Shown here: positions 1-7,800 of the stretch, in pieces | How the letters are laid out: each line of letters opens with the position of its first letter | Numbering within the stretch: the stretch's first letter is position 1 | Translations under genes and position numbers: made by a program | The notes under the pieces: generated by a model | Seen by the model: the letters and a program-made list of their open reading frames with translations, nothing else | Databases searched by the model: none | Told to the model about the DNA's origin: nothing | Origin: an uncultured Eubacteriales bacterium | GTDB taxonomy: Bacteria > Bacillota > Clostridia > Oscillospirales > Oscillospiraceae | Length of the DNA: 27,972 bases | Reading direction: 5' to 3' | NCBI GenBank assembly: GCA_900549645.1 | Contig: URPD01000019.1 | Location: 1 to 27,972 of the forward strand

Positions 1-30
1 GAGCATCATTGCCGAAATGCTCACTCACGC

Positions 31-70
31 ATCAAAAAGCAGAACAGCGTGACTTCCGCCACGCTGTTCT
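31..70 (-). terminator. Intrinsic terminator, minus strand
   Basis: The arms AGAACAGCGTG (41-51) and CACGCTGTTCT (60-70) form an 11-bp stem with an 8-base loop. On the minus strand the stem is followed after two bases by five T (rc of 33-38). It is the first hairpin with a U-tract downstream of the phosphorylase gene, so it is the likely end of that transcript. Confidence 0.6.
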
Positions 71-164
71 CTCTAAACCTTATAAACCTGTCTTATGCGC
101 TGCTACCCTGGGCGGCTTTTTTGCTGAGCACAGGGGTGGGCGGTGAAGGAACATCCATGCTTGG

Positions 165-182
165 CTCCCTCGTCAGAGGGAG
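165..182. repeat. Small CTCCCTC/GAGGGAG hairpin, dispersed-repeat-like
   Basis: CTCCCTC (165-171) and GAGGGAG (176-182) pair around the loop GTCA. Hairpins of this CTCCCTC...GAGGGAG type are frequent intergenic repeats in gut clostridial genomes as I recall them; only one copy lies in this window, so the repeat status is inference. Confidence 0.35.
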
Positions 183-189
183 GCAAGGC

Positions 190-247
190 AGACTATTAAC
201 ATAGAGCAAGCCGTCCATGTGGACGGCTTGCTCTATGTTAATAGTCT
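190..247. terminator. 28-bp perfect inverted repeat at the 3' end of the phosphorylase gene
   Basis: Arms 190-217 and 220-247 are exact reverse complements with only two bases between them; in RNA the innermost pair opens to a four-base loop. The right arm begins inside the stop codon (TAA, rc of 247-249). On the minus strand the stem is not followed by a U-tract, so it may work as an mRNA 3' stabiliser or processing site, with the terminator at 31-70 ending the transcript. Confidence 0.65.
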
Positions 248-1551
248 TATCTGACGATACCCTTGATGAAGGCCGGACGTTCGACCGGTGCGGCGCTGAA
301 TTTATAGCAGCCGCGCAGAAGCTCCGCCGCTTCCTGCGCTTTCTCCATGCTGGAGGCGTGTATCGTGCCGAGGCTTTCGCCCGCTTCAACGCGATCGCCC
401 AGCTTCTTGACCAGCACTACGCCGACCGAGAGATCGATCGTGCTCTCCTTGGTGGCGCGGCCACCACCGAGATGCATACTCACAAGGCCAACTTCTTCGG
501 CGTTGATATGGCTGACGTAGCCCGCCTCGGTGCTCGGCACTTCAAGCTTCACCTTCGCTTCGGGCAGCATCGACGGCTCATACACCGCGTCCGCGTCGCC
601 GCCCTGAGCCTCAACAAGCTCCGCCAGCTTCTGAAGTGCCTTGCCACTGCGGATGGTCTCCATAAGCTCCGCGCGCGCCTCGTCGTCATCCTTGGCAAAG
701 CCCGCGGAGACGAGCATGCAGCTGCCAAGCGTCAGGCACAGCTCAAGCAGATCGCCCTGTGTCTCGCCGGAGAGGACGGAGATGGCCTCCTTGACTTCGA
801 CGGCGTTGCCGACCGCACAGCCGAGCGGCTGATCCATGTCGGTGATGACCGCGGAGGTCTTACGCCCGGCCATGTTGCCGATGCGGGTGAGGTTGCGGGC
901 AAGCTCGCGCGCCTGTTCCTCGGTCTTCATAAACGCGCCGCCGCCGCACTTGACGTCCAGCACGATGACGTCTGCGCCCGCGGCCAGCTTCTTGGACATG
1001 ATGCTGCTGACGATGAGCGGTATGCTCGGCACGGTGCCGGTGACGTCGCGCAGGGCGTAGAGCTTCTTGTCCGCGGGGTCGATATCCGCGGTCGGGCTTG
1101 TGATGGCGATGCCGACGCGGTTGACGTTTTCAATGAAGCGCTCGTCTGAGATGCCGGTGTCGTAGCCGGGGAAGCTCTCCAGCTTGTCGATGGTGCCGCC
1201 GGTGTGCCCCAGCCCGCGCCCGGACATTTTGGCGATTTTCAGCCCGCAGGCCGCTACCATCGGGCAGAGGATAAGGCTCGTCTTATCGCCGACGCCACCG
1301 GTGGAATGTTTGTCGGCCTTCACGCCCTTGATGGCGCTGAGGTCGAGCACCTCGCCGGAGCGCATCATGGACATCGTGAGATTCAGCGTCTCCTCGTCGT
1401 CCATGCCGCGCAGAAGGATAGCCATGCACATCGCGGACATCTGGTAGTCGGGTATCTTGCCCTTGGTGTAGCCATGCACCATGAAGTCGATCTCCTCGGC
1501 GCTGAGCTTGCCGCCGTCACGCTTGGCGGCGATAAGGTCTGTCATTAGCAT
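247..1551 (-). CDS. pdp: Pyrimidine-nucleoside phosphorylase
   Basis: This cytoplasmic enzyme cleaves uridine, thymidine or deoxyuridine with phosphate to a free base and (deoxy)ribose-1-phosphate, feeding pyrimidine salvage and pentose use. The 434 residues match the family's usual length of about 433. The signature phosphate- and nucleoside-binding stretch KHSTGGVGDKTSL is at 81-93, followed by AKMSGRGLGHTGGTIDKLES (107-126) and the conserved ALRDVTGTVPSIPLI block near 167-181. The C-terminal alpha/beta lobe is complete. The start MLMTDLI is chosen because AAAGGAG lies about eight bases upstream; the second ATG, two codons later, is too far from it. The upstream gene (1605-2084) is on the same strand, 53 bp away. 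Whether it prefers thymidine alone or all pyrimidine nucleosides cannot be read from sequence with certainty; the Bacillus-like N-terminus favours the broad enzyme. Confidence 0.96.
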   Translation of the reverse strand: MLMTDLIAAKRDGGKLSAEEIDFMVHGYTKGKIPDYQMSAMCMAILLRGMDDEETLNLTMSMMRSGEVLDLSAIKGVKADKHSTGGVGDKTSLILCPMVAACGLKIAKMSGRGLGHTGGTIDKLESFPGYDTGISDERFIENVNRVGIAITSPTADIDPADKKLYALRDVTGTVPSIPLIVSSIMSKKLAAGADVIVLDVKCGGGAFMKTEEQARELARNLTRIGNMAGRKTSAVITDMDQPLGCAVGNAVEVKEAISVLSGETQGDLLELCLTLGSCMLVSAGFAKDDDEARAELMETIRSGKALQKLAELVEAQGGDADAVYEPSMLPEAKVKLEVPSTEAGYVSHINAEEVGLVSMHLGGGRATKESTIDLSVGVVLVKKLGDRVEAGESLGTIHASSMEKAQEAAELLRGCYKFSAAPVERPAFIKGIVR

Positions 1552-1604
1552 ATGTATGTCTCCTTTTGGGATGTTTTTTACGCGCTGCCTTTTTTGAAAT
1601 TTTA

Positions 1605-2084
1605 TTATACACTATTATCGTCGTTTTTACAAGACGGCGCGGGGAAAATCACGTATTCCCGCCCGCCAATATTCCGCGAGCAGGGGGAGGGGCGGCGCAG
1701 TCTTGCGGGCAGCGCGACATATCTCCGCCCGTTTATCTCCGCGACAAGCCCCGTTCCGGCGTCGCCGCGCCATATAACGTCGGACGGAGCATGCGCCGGC
1801 ACCGGCTCAGACTCCTGCACGGGCGCGCCCGACGGCCGCTGCTCCGCCAGCTCCGCGCGCTCAATCTGAGCGGGGAAGCGGCAAAGCTCCCGGCGGCTCA
1901 GGCGGCGATCCAGCACCAGCCTGCCGCCGTGCGGCTCCATCAATCCCAAACTCTCACAGTTTCCACCGCCGGAGAGCCACAGCCGCAAAAGCCCCGGCGC
2001 CTGCGGCGCTTCGGCGTGAAAGTGCAGATACGCCCCTTCGGGCGTGACGGTCAGCTTTCCGGCGGGGTGAATGGCGTAGATCAT
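1605..2084 (-). CDS. Small uncharacterised protein
   Basis: I do not recognise the family. The 159-residue product starts MIYAIHPAGKLTV and has an AAAGGAG site about six bases before the ATG, which is the main reason to accept it as real. The N-terminal half reads as short beta strands (LTVTPEGAYLHFHAE, LLRLWLSGGG). A basic turn follows (GRLVLDRRLSRREL, about 54-67), then a Pro/Ala-rich linker and another strand-rich segment (LVAEINGRRYVALPARL). There is no signal peptide or membrane helix, so it is probably cytoplasmic. It lies between mazF and the phosphorylase on the same strand and may be co-transcribed with the phosphorylase. The last ten residues enter AT-rich DNA. A long plus-strand frame overlaps it but lacks comparable start signals. 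Confidence 0.65.
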   Translation of the reverse strand: MIYAIHPAGKLTVTPEGAYLHFHAEAPQAPGLLRLWLSGGGNCESLGLMEPHGGRLVLDRRLSRRELCRFPAQIERAELAEQRPSGAPVQESEPVPAHAPSDVIWRGDAGTGLVAEINGRRYVALPARLRRPSPCSRNIGGREYVIFPAPSCKNDDNSV

Positions 2085-2110
2085 GGCGCGCTCCTTTGAA
2101 GAAATAGAAA

Positions 2111-2144
2111 TCGGCTTCGTGCATATTTATATGCACGAAGCCGA
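2111..2144. terminator. 16-bp palindromic hairpin between mazF and the small protein gene
   Basis: Arms 2111-2126 and 2129-2144 are exact complements; in RNA this is a 15-bp stem with a tetraloop. On the minus strand it is followed by TTTCTATTTC, a moderate U-tract, so it probably ends or attenuates the mazF transcript. It lies 27 bases upstream of the next start codon, so any read-through mRNA carries the hairpin in its leader. Confidence 0.6.
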
Positions 2145-2165
2145 TGCTTATTCATCAAAAACGCT

Positions 2166-2510
2166 TTAACCCTGAAGCCCGAAGCTGACCGCGATGGCGC
2201 TGTCTACCGCGCTCATCGTGTTCTCGTCCAGCCGCCCCATCCGCTCGCGCAGACGCGATTTGTCTATGGTGCGTATCTGTTCAAGCAGAATGACGCTGTC
2301 CCGGCTCAGGCCGACGCTCTGCCCTTGAAGCTGGATATGCGTCGGCAGGCGCGCTTTACCCATCTGACTCGTTATCGCTGCGGCAATGACGGTCGGGCTG
2401 TGGCGGTTGCCGGTGTCGTTCTGCACGATGAGCACCGGGCGCATCCCGCCCTGCTCGCTGCCGACCACCGGGCTGAGGTCAGCGTAATAAATATCTCCTC
2501 GTTTTACCAT
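2166..2510 (-). CDS. mazF: MazF/NdoA-family mRNA interferase (toxin)
   Basis: This is a PemK/MazF-fold endoribonuclease, which in this family cuts single-stranded mRNA at short sequences. The 114 residues start MVKRGDIYYADLSPVVGSEQ and carry the typical RPVLIVQND, TVIAAAITSQ, LPTHI and SVILLEQIRTIDK blocks. The active-site Arg (in GGMRPV) and Thr/Ser (in SPTVIAAAIT) regions are intact, and length is usual. A longer frame opens with TTG at 2543, but the ATG at 2510 matches the family N-terminus and has GGAGAG about nine bases upstream. No antitoxin gene is next to it: the upstream neighbour is the NSS transporter, with only 86 bp between. In Bacillus relatives an antitoxin gene normally directly precedes this gene. 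Confidence 0.93.
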   Translation of the reverse strand: MVKRGDIYYADLSPVVGSEQGGMRPVLIVQNDTGNRHSPTVIAAAITSQMGKARLPTHIQLQGQSVGLSRDSVILLEQIRTIDKSRLRERMGRLDENTMSAVDSAIAVSFGLQG

Positions 2511-2546
2511 GGGTCTCACTCTCCGGGTAATAAAGTCGCCCAATAC

Positions 2547-2575
2547 ATTTTATGTACGGCTGACTCTATTGTCCC
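2547..2575 (-). promoter_or_regulatory. Possible promoter for mazF
   Basis: On the minus strand GGGACA (rc of 2570-2575) and TAAAAT (rc of 2547-2552) are 17 bases apart, placing a start site about 30 bases before the mazF ATG. The -35 is weak. The short inverted repeat TACAT...ATGTA (2544-2556) overlaps the -10. Confidence 0.35.
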
Positions 2576-2596
2576 CGCGCGAGCGAGATTTTATAC

Positions 2597-3949
2597 TCAG
2601 AGACCCTGAATGAGGATTATAAGTATCAGCATCGGCAGAACCCACTGGAAGTAGGGCTTCAGCTTCGGGGACAGCTTCAGGCCCTTTCCGCGGTTGGCCT
2701 CGGCGAGGTATTTGTCAAAGCCCCAGCCCCATTTGGTCACGCAGAACAGCAGGTACACCAGAGAACCGATTGGGAGAAGAAGATTGCTGACGATGAAGTC
2801 CTCGCTGTCGAGAATGTCGCGCCCACCGATGAGGTGCACATTACTCCAGATATTGTAGCCGAATACGCAGGGCAGACTCAGCGCGAGCAGGAGGATTCCG
2901 TTTATGACGGAGGCTTTCGTCCGGCTCCAGCCGAAGGTGTCCATGCAGATGGCGAGGATGTTTTCAAACACCGCGAGCACCGTGGAGAGGCTTGCAAAAA
3001 TCATAAACAGGAAGAACAGCGCGCCCCAGAAGCGGCCGCCGGCCATGTTGGCGAATACGTTCGGCAGGGTCTGGAATATAAGGGAAGTCCCTTGATCGGG
3101 ATCAATGCCGAAGGAAAAGCAGGCCGGGAAGATGATCGTGCCCGCCATGAGCGCGACAAAGGTGTCCAGCGCGCAGATGCGCACGGCCTCGCCCGGCAGA
3201 GTCTGATCCTGCGGCATGTAGCTGCCGAATATCTCCATCGCGGCGATGCCGAGACTCAGCGTGAAGAAGGACTGGTTCATGGCGGCGGTGATTATCGAGC
3301 CGAGACCGACCTTGCGTATCGAATCAATGGAAGGCAGCAGGTAGAATTTCATGCCCTCAGCCGCGCCGGGCAGCGTGAGACTGTGTATTGCAAGCACCAT
3401 GATGAGTGCCAGCAGCGCGAGCATCATAATCTTGCTCACGCGCTCAAGGCCGTTTTGCAGGCCGAGCGAGCAGACCAGAAAGCCGACGATTACGACAAGC
3501 TCAGTCCATATCGCCATCTCGCCGGTGTTTGAAAGCATTGCGCCGAATTCGGCGGTGACGGAGGCGGTGTCCATACCGGCGTGGAAGCTGCCGGTCAGGA
3601 ATTTGCCGAAATAATCTATCATCCAGCCGGTGACGGTGGTGTAGTACATCATCAGCACTATGCAGCCGATCAGGCAGAACCAGCCGTGAATGTGCCACTT
3701 GCGGCCCTTGCCCTCAAGATTTTTGTACGCCAGCACCGCGCTGCTTTTGCCCGCGCGGCCTACCGCAAGCTCCATCGTGAGCACCGGCACGCCCATTATG
3801 AGCAGGCAGATGAGATAGATCAGGACGAAAAAGCCGCCGCCGTTCTGACCCGTCACATACGGGAAGCGCCAGACATTGCCGATTCCGATAGCGCAGCCCG
3901 CGCTGACGAGCAGAAAGCCCAGCCGGGAGCGAAACGATTCACGCTGCAT
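2597..3949 (-). CDS. Sodium-dependent amino-acid-type transporter (NSS/SNF family)
   Basis: This is a LeuT-fold inner-membrane symporter. At 450 residues with 11-12 hydrophobic helices it has the usual bacterial length. TM1 holds the family hallmark GCAIGIGNVWRFPYV (about 18-32), followed by the GQNGGGFF turn and TM2 ending MELAVGR. TM6 and TM8 unwound regions are represented by AAMNQSFFTLSLGIAAMEIFGSY and FFLFMIFASLSTVLAVFENI. Bacterial members carry Trp, Tyr, Leu or other hydrophobic amino acids with sodium; the substrate cannot be assigned here. The ATG at 3949 follows a weak TTAGGT site. It has its own strong promoter (4003-4031) and its stop lies 86 bp before the mazF start, so some read-through into mazF is possible. 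Confidence 0.93.
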   Translation of the reverse strand: MQRESFRSRLGFLLVSAGCAIGIGNVWRFPYVTGQNGGGFFVLIYLICLLIMGVPVLTMELAVGRAGKSSAVLAYKNLEGKGRKWHIHGWFCLIGCIVLMMYYTTVTGWMIDYFGKFLTGSFHAGMDTASVTAEFGAMLSNTGEMAIWTELVVIVGFLVCSLGLQNGLERVSKIMMLALLALIMVLAIHSLTLPGAAEGMKFYLLPSIDSIRKVGLGSIITAAMNQSFFTLSLGIAAMEIFGSYMPQDQTLPGEAVRICALDTFVALMAGTIIFPACFSFGIDPDQGTSLIFQTLPNVFANMAGGRFWGALFFLFMIFASLSTVLAVFENILAICMDTFGWSRTKASVINGILLLALSLPCVFGYNIWSNVHLIGGRDILDSEDFIVSNLLLPIGSLVYLLFCVTKWGWGFDKYLAEANRGKGLKLSPKLKPYFQWVLPMLILIILIQGL

Positions 3950-4002
3950 TGAAATTACCTAACCTTTAAAAATAAAAATTTGCGCCGAAGCGCGCAGGAC
4001 TA

Positions 4003-4031
4003 ATTGTAACCGATGCGGAATGAAATTTCAA
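4003..4031 (-). promoter_or_regulatory. Sigma-70-type promoter of the NSS transporter
   Basis: On the minus strand TTGAAA (rc of 4026-4031) and TACAAT (rc of 4003-4008) are separated by exactly 17 bases, about 54 bases ahead of the transporter ATG. The leader contains a small GCGC-CGAA-GCGC stem. Confidence 0.7.
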
Positions 4032-4064
4032 GTGCACATTTAACCCAAACATAGTGATTACGAC

Positions 4065-4100
4065 AAAAAACTCCGGAGACGGATGTCCCCGGAGTTTTCA
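4065..4100 (-). terminator. Intrinsic terminator after the lipoprotein gene
   Basis: Arms AAAACTCCGG (4067-4076) and CCGGAGTTTT (4089-4098) form a 10-bp stem; on the minus strand it runs straight into six T. It ends the MMPL-lipoprotein transcript and separates it from the transporter promoter. Confidence 0.8.
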
Positions 4101-4141
4101 GACAATATGGCCGAAAATCGGCCGGTTTATAAAAACGAAGT

Positions 4142-4798
4142 TTAGTATGAAATTATCAGACTGTCGATGCGGCTGAAATCGCTGTCGTCGATGACGTAGA
4201 CATTGTCCTCACCCTTCACGACCTGCACGGAGATGGTTTGCGGGTCGAGGTAGCCGATAGAGTCGATGCGGGCGGAGACCATGTCGATGATCGCCTGCGC
4301 CCAGACGACTTCATATTCATCGTCGGTCATGTTGACAAACTCACCGGCGTCGGCGCGCTCCTGTATATCCGCCAAGAAAGCTTCGGAGTCCTCATCGTTA
4401 AATTTCTGGAAGATGTCGATGGGGTAAACCGTCAGCTGCACAAGATAAGTGTCGCCATTGCGACTCTGCGAGCCTACTTCATACTTGCTATGGGTGTATA
4501 TCTGACGGTACAGGTCGATGATCTGCTGGCGTATCTCGTCGCCGCAGATATCCAGATCAATGTCGAACGTGTTGACGAAATACTCCGCCTCAACCTCCAG
4601 ACCGCTCTCATACTCCTGATCGGCCTGCTCCTTGTCAAGTCCTACCCTTGTCAGGTAGTCGTCGGTGTACTGGTTCAGGTAGATGAGGTCAAGATTGTTC
4701 TTGACCAGCTCCGTGGCGGAGAAGCTGCCGCATCCGGACAGCAGCCCCATGCACAGCACTGCCGCCAGCACTATTGCTATAACTTTTATCTTCTTCAT
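4142..4798 (-). CDS. Small secreted lipoprotein
   Basis: The 218-residue product has a classical lipoprotein signal: MKKIK, a hydrophobic stretch, and the lipobox LLSGC with Cys23 as the lipidation site. It should therefore be anchored to the outer face of the membrane. The mature part is acidic and mostly helical (for example EYESGLEVEAEYFVN and EAFLADIQERADAGEFV), ending in a strand-rich segment (TISVQVVKGEDNVYVIDDSDF). It resembles the small Clostridia lipoproteins of the DUF5105 kind, but I cannot place it firmly. AAAGGAGG lies seven bases before the ATG. The gene is 69 bp downstream of the MMPL gene with no terminator between, so the two form an operon and the lipoprotein may assist that membrane protein at the cell surface. 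Confidence 0.85.
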   Translation of the reverse strand: MKKIKVIAIVLAAVLCMGLLSGCGSFSATELVKNNLDLIYLNQYTDDYLTRVGLDKEQADQEYESGLEVEAEYFVNTFDIDLDICGDEIRQQIIDLYRQIYTHSKYEVGSQSRNGDTYLVQLTVYPIDIFQKFNDEDSEAFLADIQERADAGEFVNMTDDEYEVVWAQAIIDMVSARIDSIGYLDPQTISVQVVKGEDNVYVIDDSDFSRIDSLIISY

Positions 4799-4867
4799 GT
4801 TTTGTCCTCCTTTTTATATGTTCAGGCCGTCAAGCCCAATCCACTCCCATAATCTGCGCGCCCTTGC

Positions 4868-7800
4868 TCAGTTTGCAGTCGCCGATGAGGCCGGAACCGC
4901 CGAGGCCTCCTTCGCACGGTGCGCCATTAGGTCGGTGCACACCACGGCGATAAGGCACAGCGTCAGACCGGCTGCAAAGGCGAGCGTACCGTCCGCCGGG
5001 CAGTGGCTATGCCACAGAACTCCGCACACCAGCGCCGCGACTGCCGATATACCGGCGATAATCGCCGCCGCTCCGCTGCTGCGCGCAAACTGCCACAGCA
5101 GCAGAGAGATGAGCGCAAGTATGACCGTCACCGTCAGTGCGGCGGTCAGGACATTTGCCCACCACGCCTCGTCGTTCGCCGAGTCTATCTGCGAGGCGAA
5201 GTATTCCTCCGCGGCGTCGCAAAGCTCCGCGTACGTAGCCGTGCTGCCGGAGAGCTTCTTCACGTTCTCGTCGGACATCAGCAGCTTCATTCCGGCCTCA
5301 AGCCGCTCCTTCTCGTCTGAATATTTATCCAGCGCCGCCAGATCCTCCTGAAGCTGTTCGCGCGCCGCGGCAAGCTGGTTCCGCCCTGCCGCGAGCTGTG
5401 CACCGGCGGCGTCGAGACGGGAGTAGCCCGCGTCAAGCTCCGCCTTACCGGCTGCAAGCTGCTGTTCGCCGTCGGCTATCTGCTTTTCGCCGTCTTCCAG
5501 CGCGGCTTTGCCCGCCGCCAGCTGCTTTTCCGCCTCGGCGAGCCGCGCGTATCCGGCGTCAAGCTCTGCCTTGCCCGCCGCGAGCTCCGCTTCGGCGGCC
5601 TCGATCTGCGCCTTGCCCTCGGCGAGCTGCTGCTGTCCGGCCTGATATTCCGTGATTATCTCGGACAGCGAGTAGCCCGTACCGGCGACCTGAGTGTCGA
5701 GCGCGATGCGCGCCGCATCAAGCCTCGGCTTTATAAGCAACGCCTTGACCGTGTCGCCCTCGGCAACGGCCGCGTCATACTCGGCCTGAAGGCGCTGATA
5801 ATCGTTATACAGCGGAAGAATTGCATTATATATCGGCGTAATGGCGTTCAGCTTTGCTTCGCCCTCGGCGTACTGCTGCTTGGCGGCCTCAAGCTGTGCT
5901 GCGCCCGCGTCATAGCGCGCCTGCCCGGCTTCGAGCTGGGCTTTGCCCGCGTTATACTCCGCAAGCCCCGCTTCATATTCGGCCTTGCCGCTCTCGTATT
6001 TCGACTTCGCGTCGTCAAGCTGGGCTTTGCCCGCGTCGTACTGCGCCTGCCCGGCCTCAAGCTGTGCCTTACCGGCGTTATACTGCGCCTCACCGCTTGC
6101 AAGCTGGTCGCCGCCGACGGTATCCGTCACAAGACTCTCTGCAAAGCTGTAACGCAAATCGTCGTAGCGGGTCTGATCCATGCTCAGCTTCTCGGCGAGC
6201 TGACGAAGTTCGCGCGTCTGCTTCAGAAGCTGCTTGTTCTCGCTCACGGAGCTGCTCTGCCACGAATCAACCGCCGCGCGGCACATCGGAGCCGCGACGA
6301 GCGCGAACACACAGGCCGCGGCGAGCAACGCGTTGAACGCGAGTCTCGCGGTGCGGCGCGGATCCTTGACATGCAGCCCGCGAAGCTTCACGGTAGTTGC
6401 CTGCACGAAGCCGTCTCCCAGCAGGAGAAGCTGCGGCAGAACGAAGTTTACGAGCAAAATGGTGATTATCGTGCCGATGCCGACATACTGCCCGATGCCC
6501 GCGATGACGACCTGCGACACGCGGTCACCGATGACGAGCCCGGCGATGACCATCATCGTGCCGGAGGTGATGACCGTCGGGAACGATAAGTTCAGAGTGT
6601 CGATTATCGCGTCGCGCTTGGGCATCTTCCCGCGCAGCTCGTTATAGCGCGAGGAGATGACGATGGCGTAGTCAATATTTGCGCCCATCTGTATCGCGCT
6701 GACGATGAGGTAGCACATGAAGAATACGTAGTTGCCGCGCAGGACGGGGATAGAGAAGTTTATCCAGATGCTGCCCTGAATGATAAGTATCAGCAGCAGC
6801 GGCATTCCGAGTGAACGGAAGGTAAAGAGCAGTATCAGCATGACAAGTCCCAGCGACATCAGGCTCACGACCATGTTGTCGCTGACAAAGGTGTCGTTGA
6901 AGTCGCTTGCCGCCACGGCGTTGCCGGTGAAGTACACGCCGCCGTCGGGGTAATACTGCGAGGCGATGAGCCGTGCGCGCTGGAGGAAATCAAAGGTGTC
7001 GTCGCCCTGCATCGGCAGGTCGACATACAGCAGGAAGCGGCTGTAATCCGGGCTTTGCAGCTGCACGGTTGCAACCTGAAGCTGAGAGTACAGGTCTTCG
7101 ATCAGCGCTATCTGCTCCTCGCCGAGCGGCATGGGGCTGTCATACCGCATGTCGTACAGGAAGAGGAACAGATCGACCAGCGGCACTTTGTAGCCGGTCA
7201 GATCGTCGCTTGCGTCGCGGTATTCGTCCTGACTCGCCGCGTAGTACGCGAAGAGTGCCTGACTTGTTATGGTGTCCACGCCCGCAATGTCGGAAAATTC
7301 GGCGTAATCCACCATGTCGCCGAGCTTGTAGCCGCCTATCGCGTCGATATTCGCAATGCCGAGGGCGTAATTTACCTCCGGGCAGGCTTCAAGCTCCGAG
7401 ATAAGCTCGGCTTCCTTCTCATAGCTGCCGGACGGGACGATGACGACCACGAGATTGTTTTCACCGAAGCGCTCATGTATGGCGTTCGCGGCGATATCCT
7501 GCTCGTTCTGACGCTTGGTGTGGACAAGATCCATGGAGTAGGCGTAATTGCAGTTGCCGAAGGTGAAGTATGCTCCGACGACGAGCAGCACGAACAGCGG
7601 CGGGATTATAAACCTTGTGGCGTACGCAAACTTGCCCGCAAAGTTGATCTTCGGCACGAAGTTCTTGTGCCGAGTTTTGTCCATGAGCTTGCCGCAGCAC
7701 ATGAGCAGCGCCGGCATCAGCAGGAACACCGACAGCAGGCTACACACGATGGACTTGATGAGCGTCACGCCCATGTCGAAGCCGAGGCGGAATTTCATAA

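Larger units (their letters stand above)
1..189. other. Gene-poor left edge of the window
   Basis: No convincing gene is seen here. The plus strand is open from base 2 to a TGA at 50-52 (reading ...SIIAEMLTHASKSRTA), which could be the last 16 residues of a gene starting outside the window, but nothing supports it. The rest holds a terminator-like hairpin (41-70), a T6 run at 117-122 preceded by a weak GC stem, and a small hairpin at 165-182. Confidence 0.4.

Noticed and set aside
1..52. C-terminal end of a plus-strand gene running in from outside
   Set aside because: Only 16 codons are visible before the stop; too short to support.
190..247. Insertion-sequence end or MITE
   Set aside because: No transposase, no second copy and no target duplication seen; it sits as a 3' hairpin of the adjacent gene.
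5346..6096. Periodic repeats that could suggest a CRISPR array or satellite
   Set aside because: The 21-bp period is in frame, codons vary between copies, and it encodes heptads of a coiled coil; there are no constant repeats with unique spacers.
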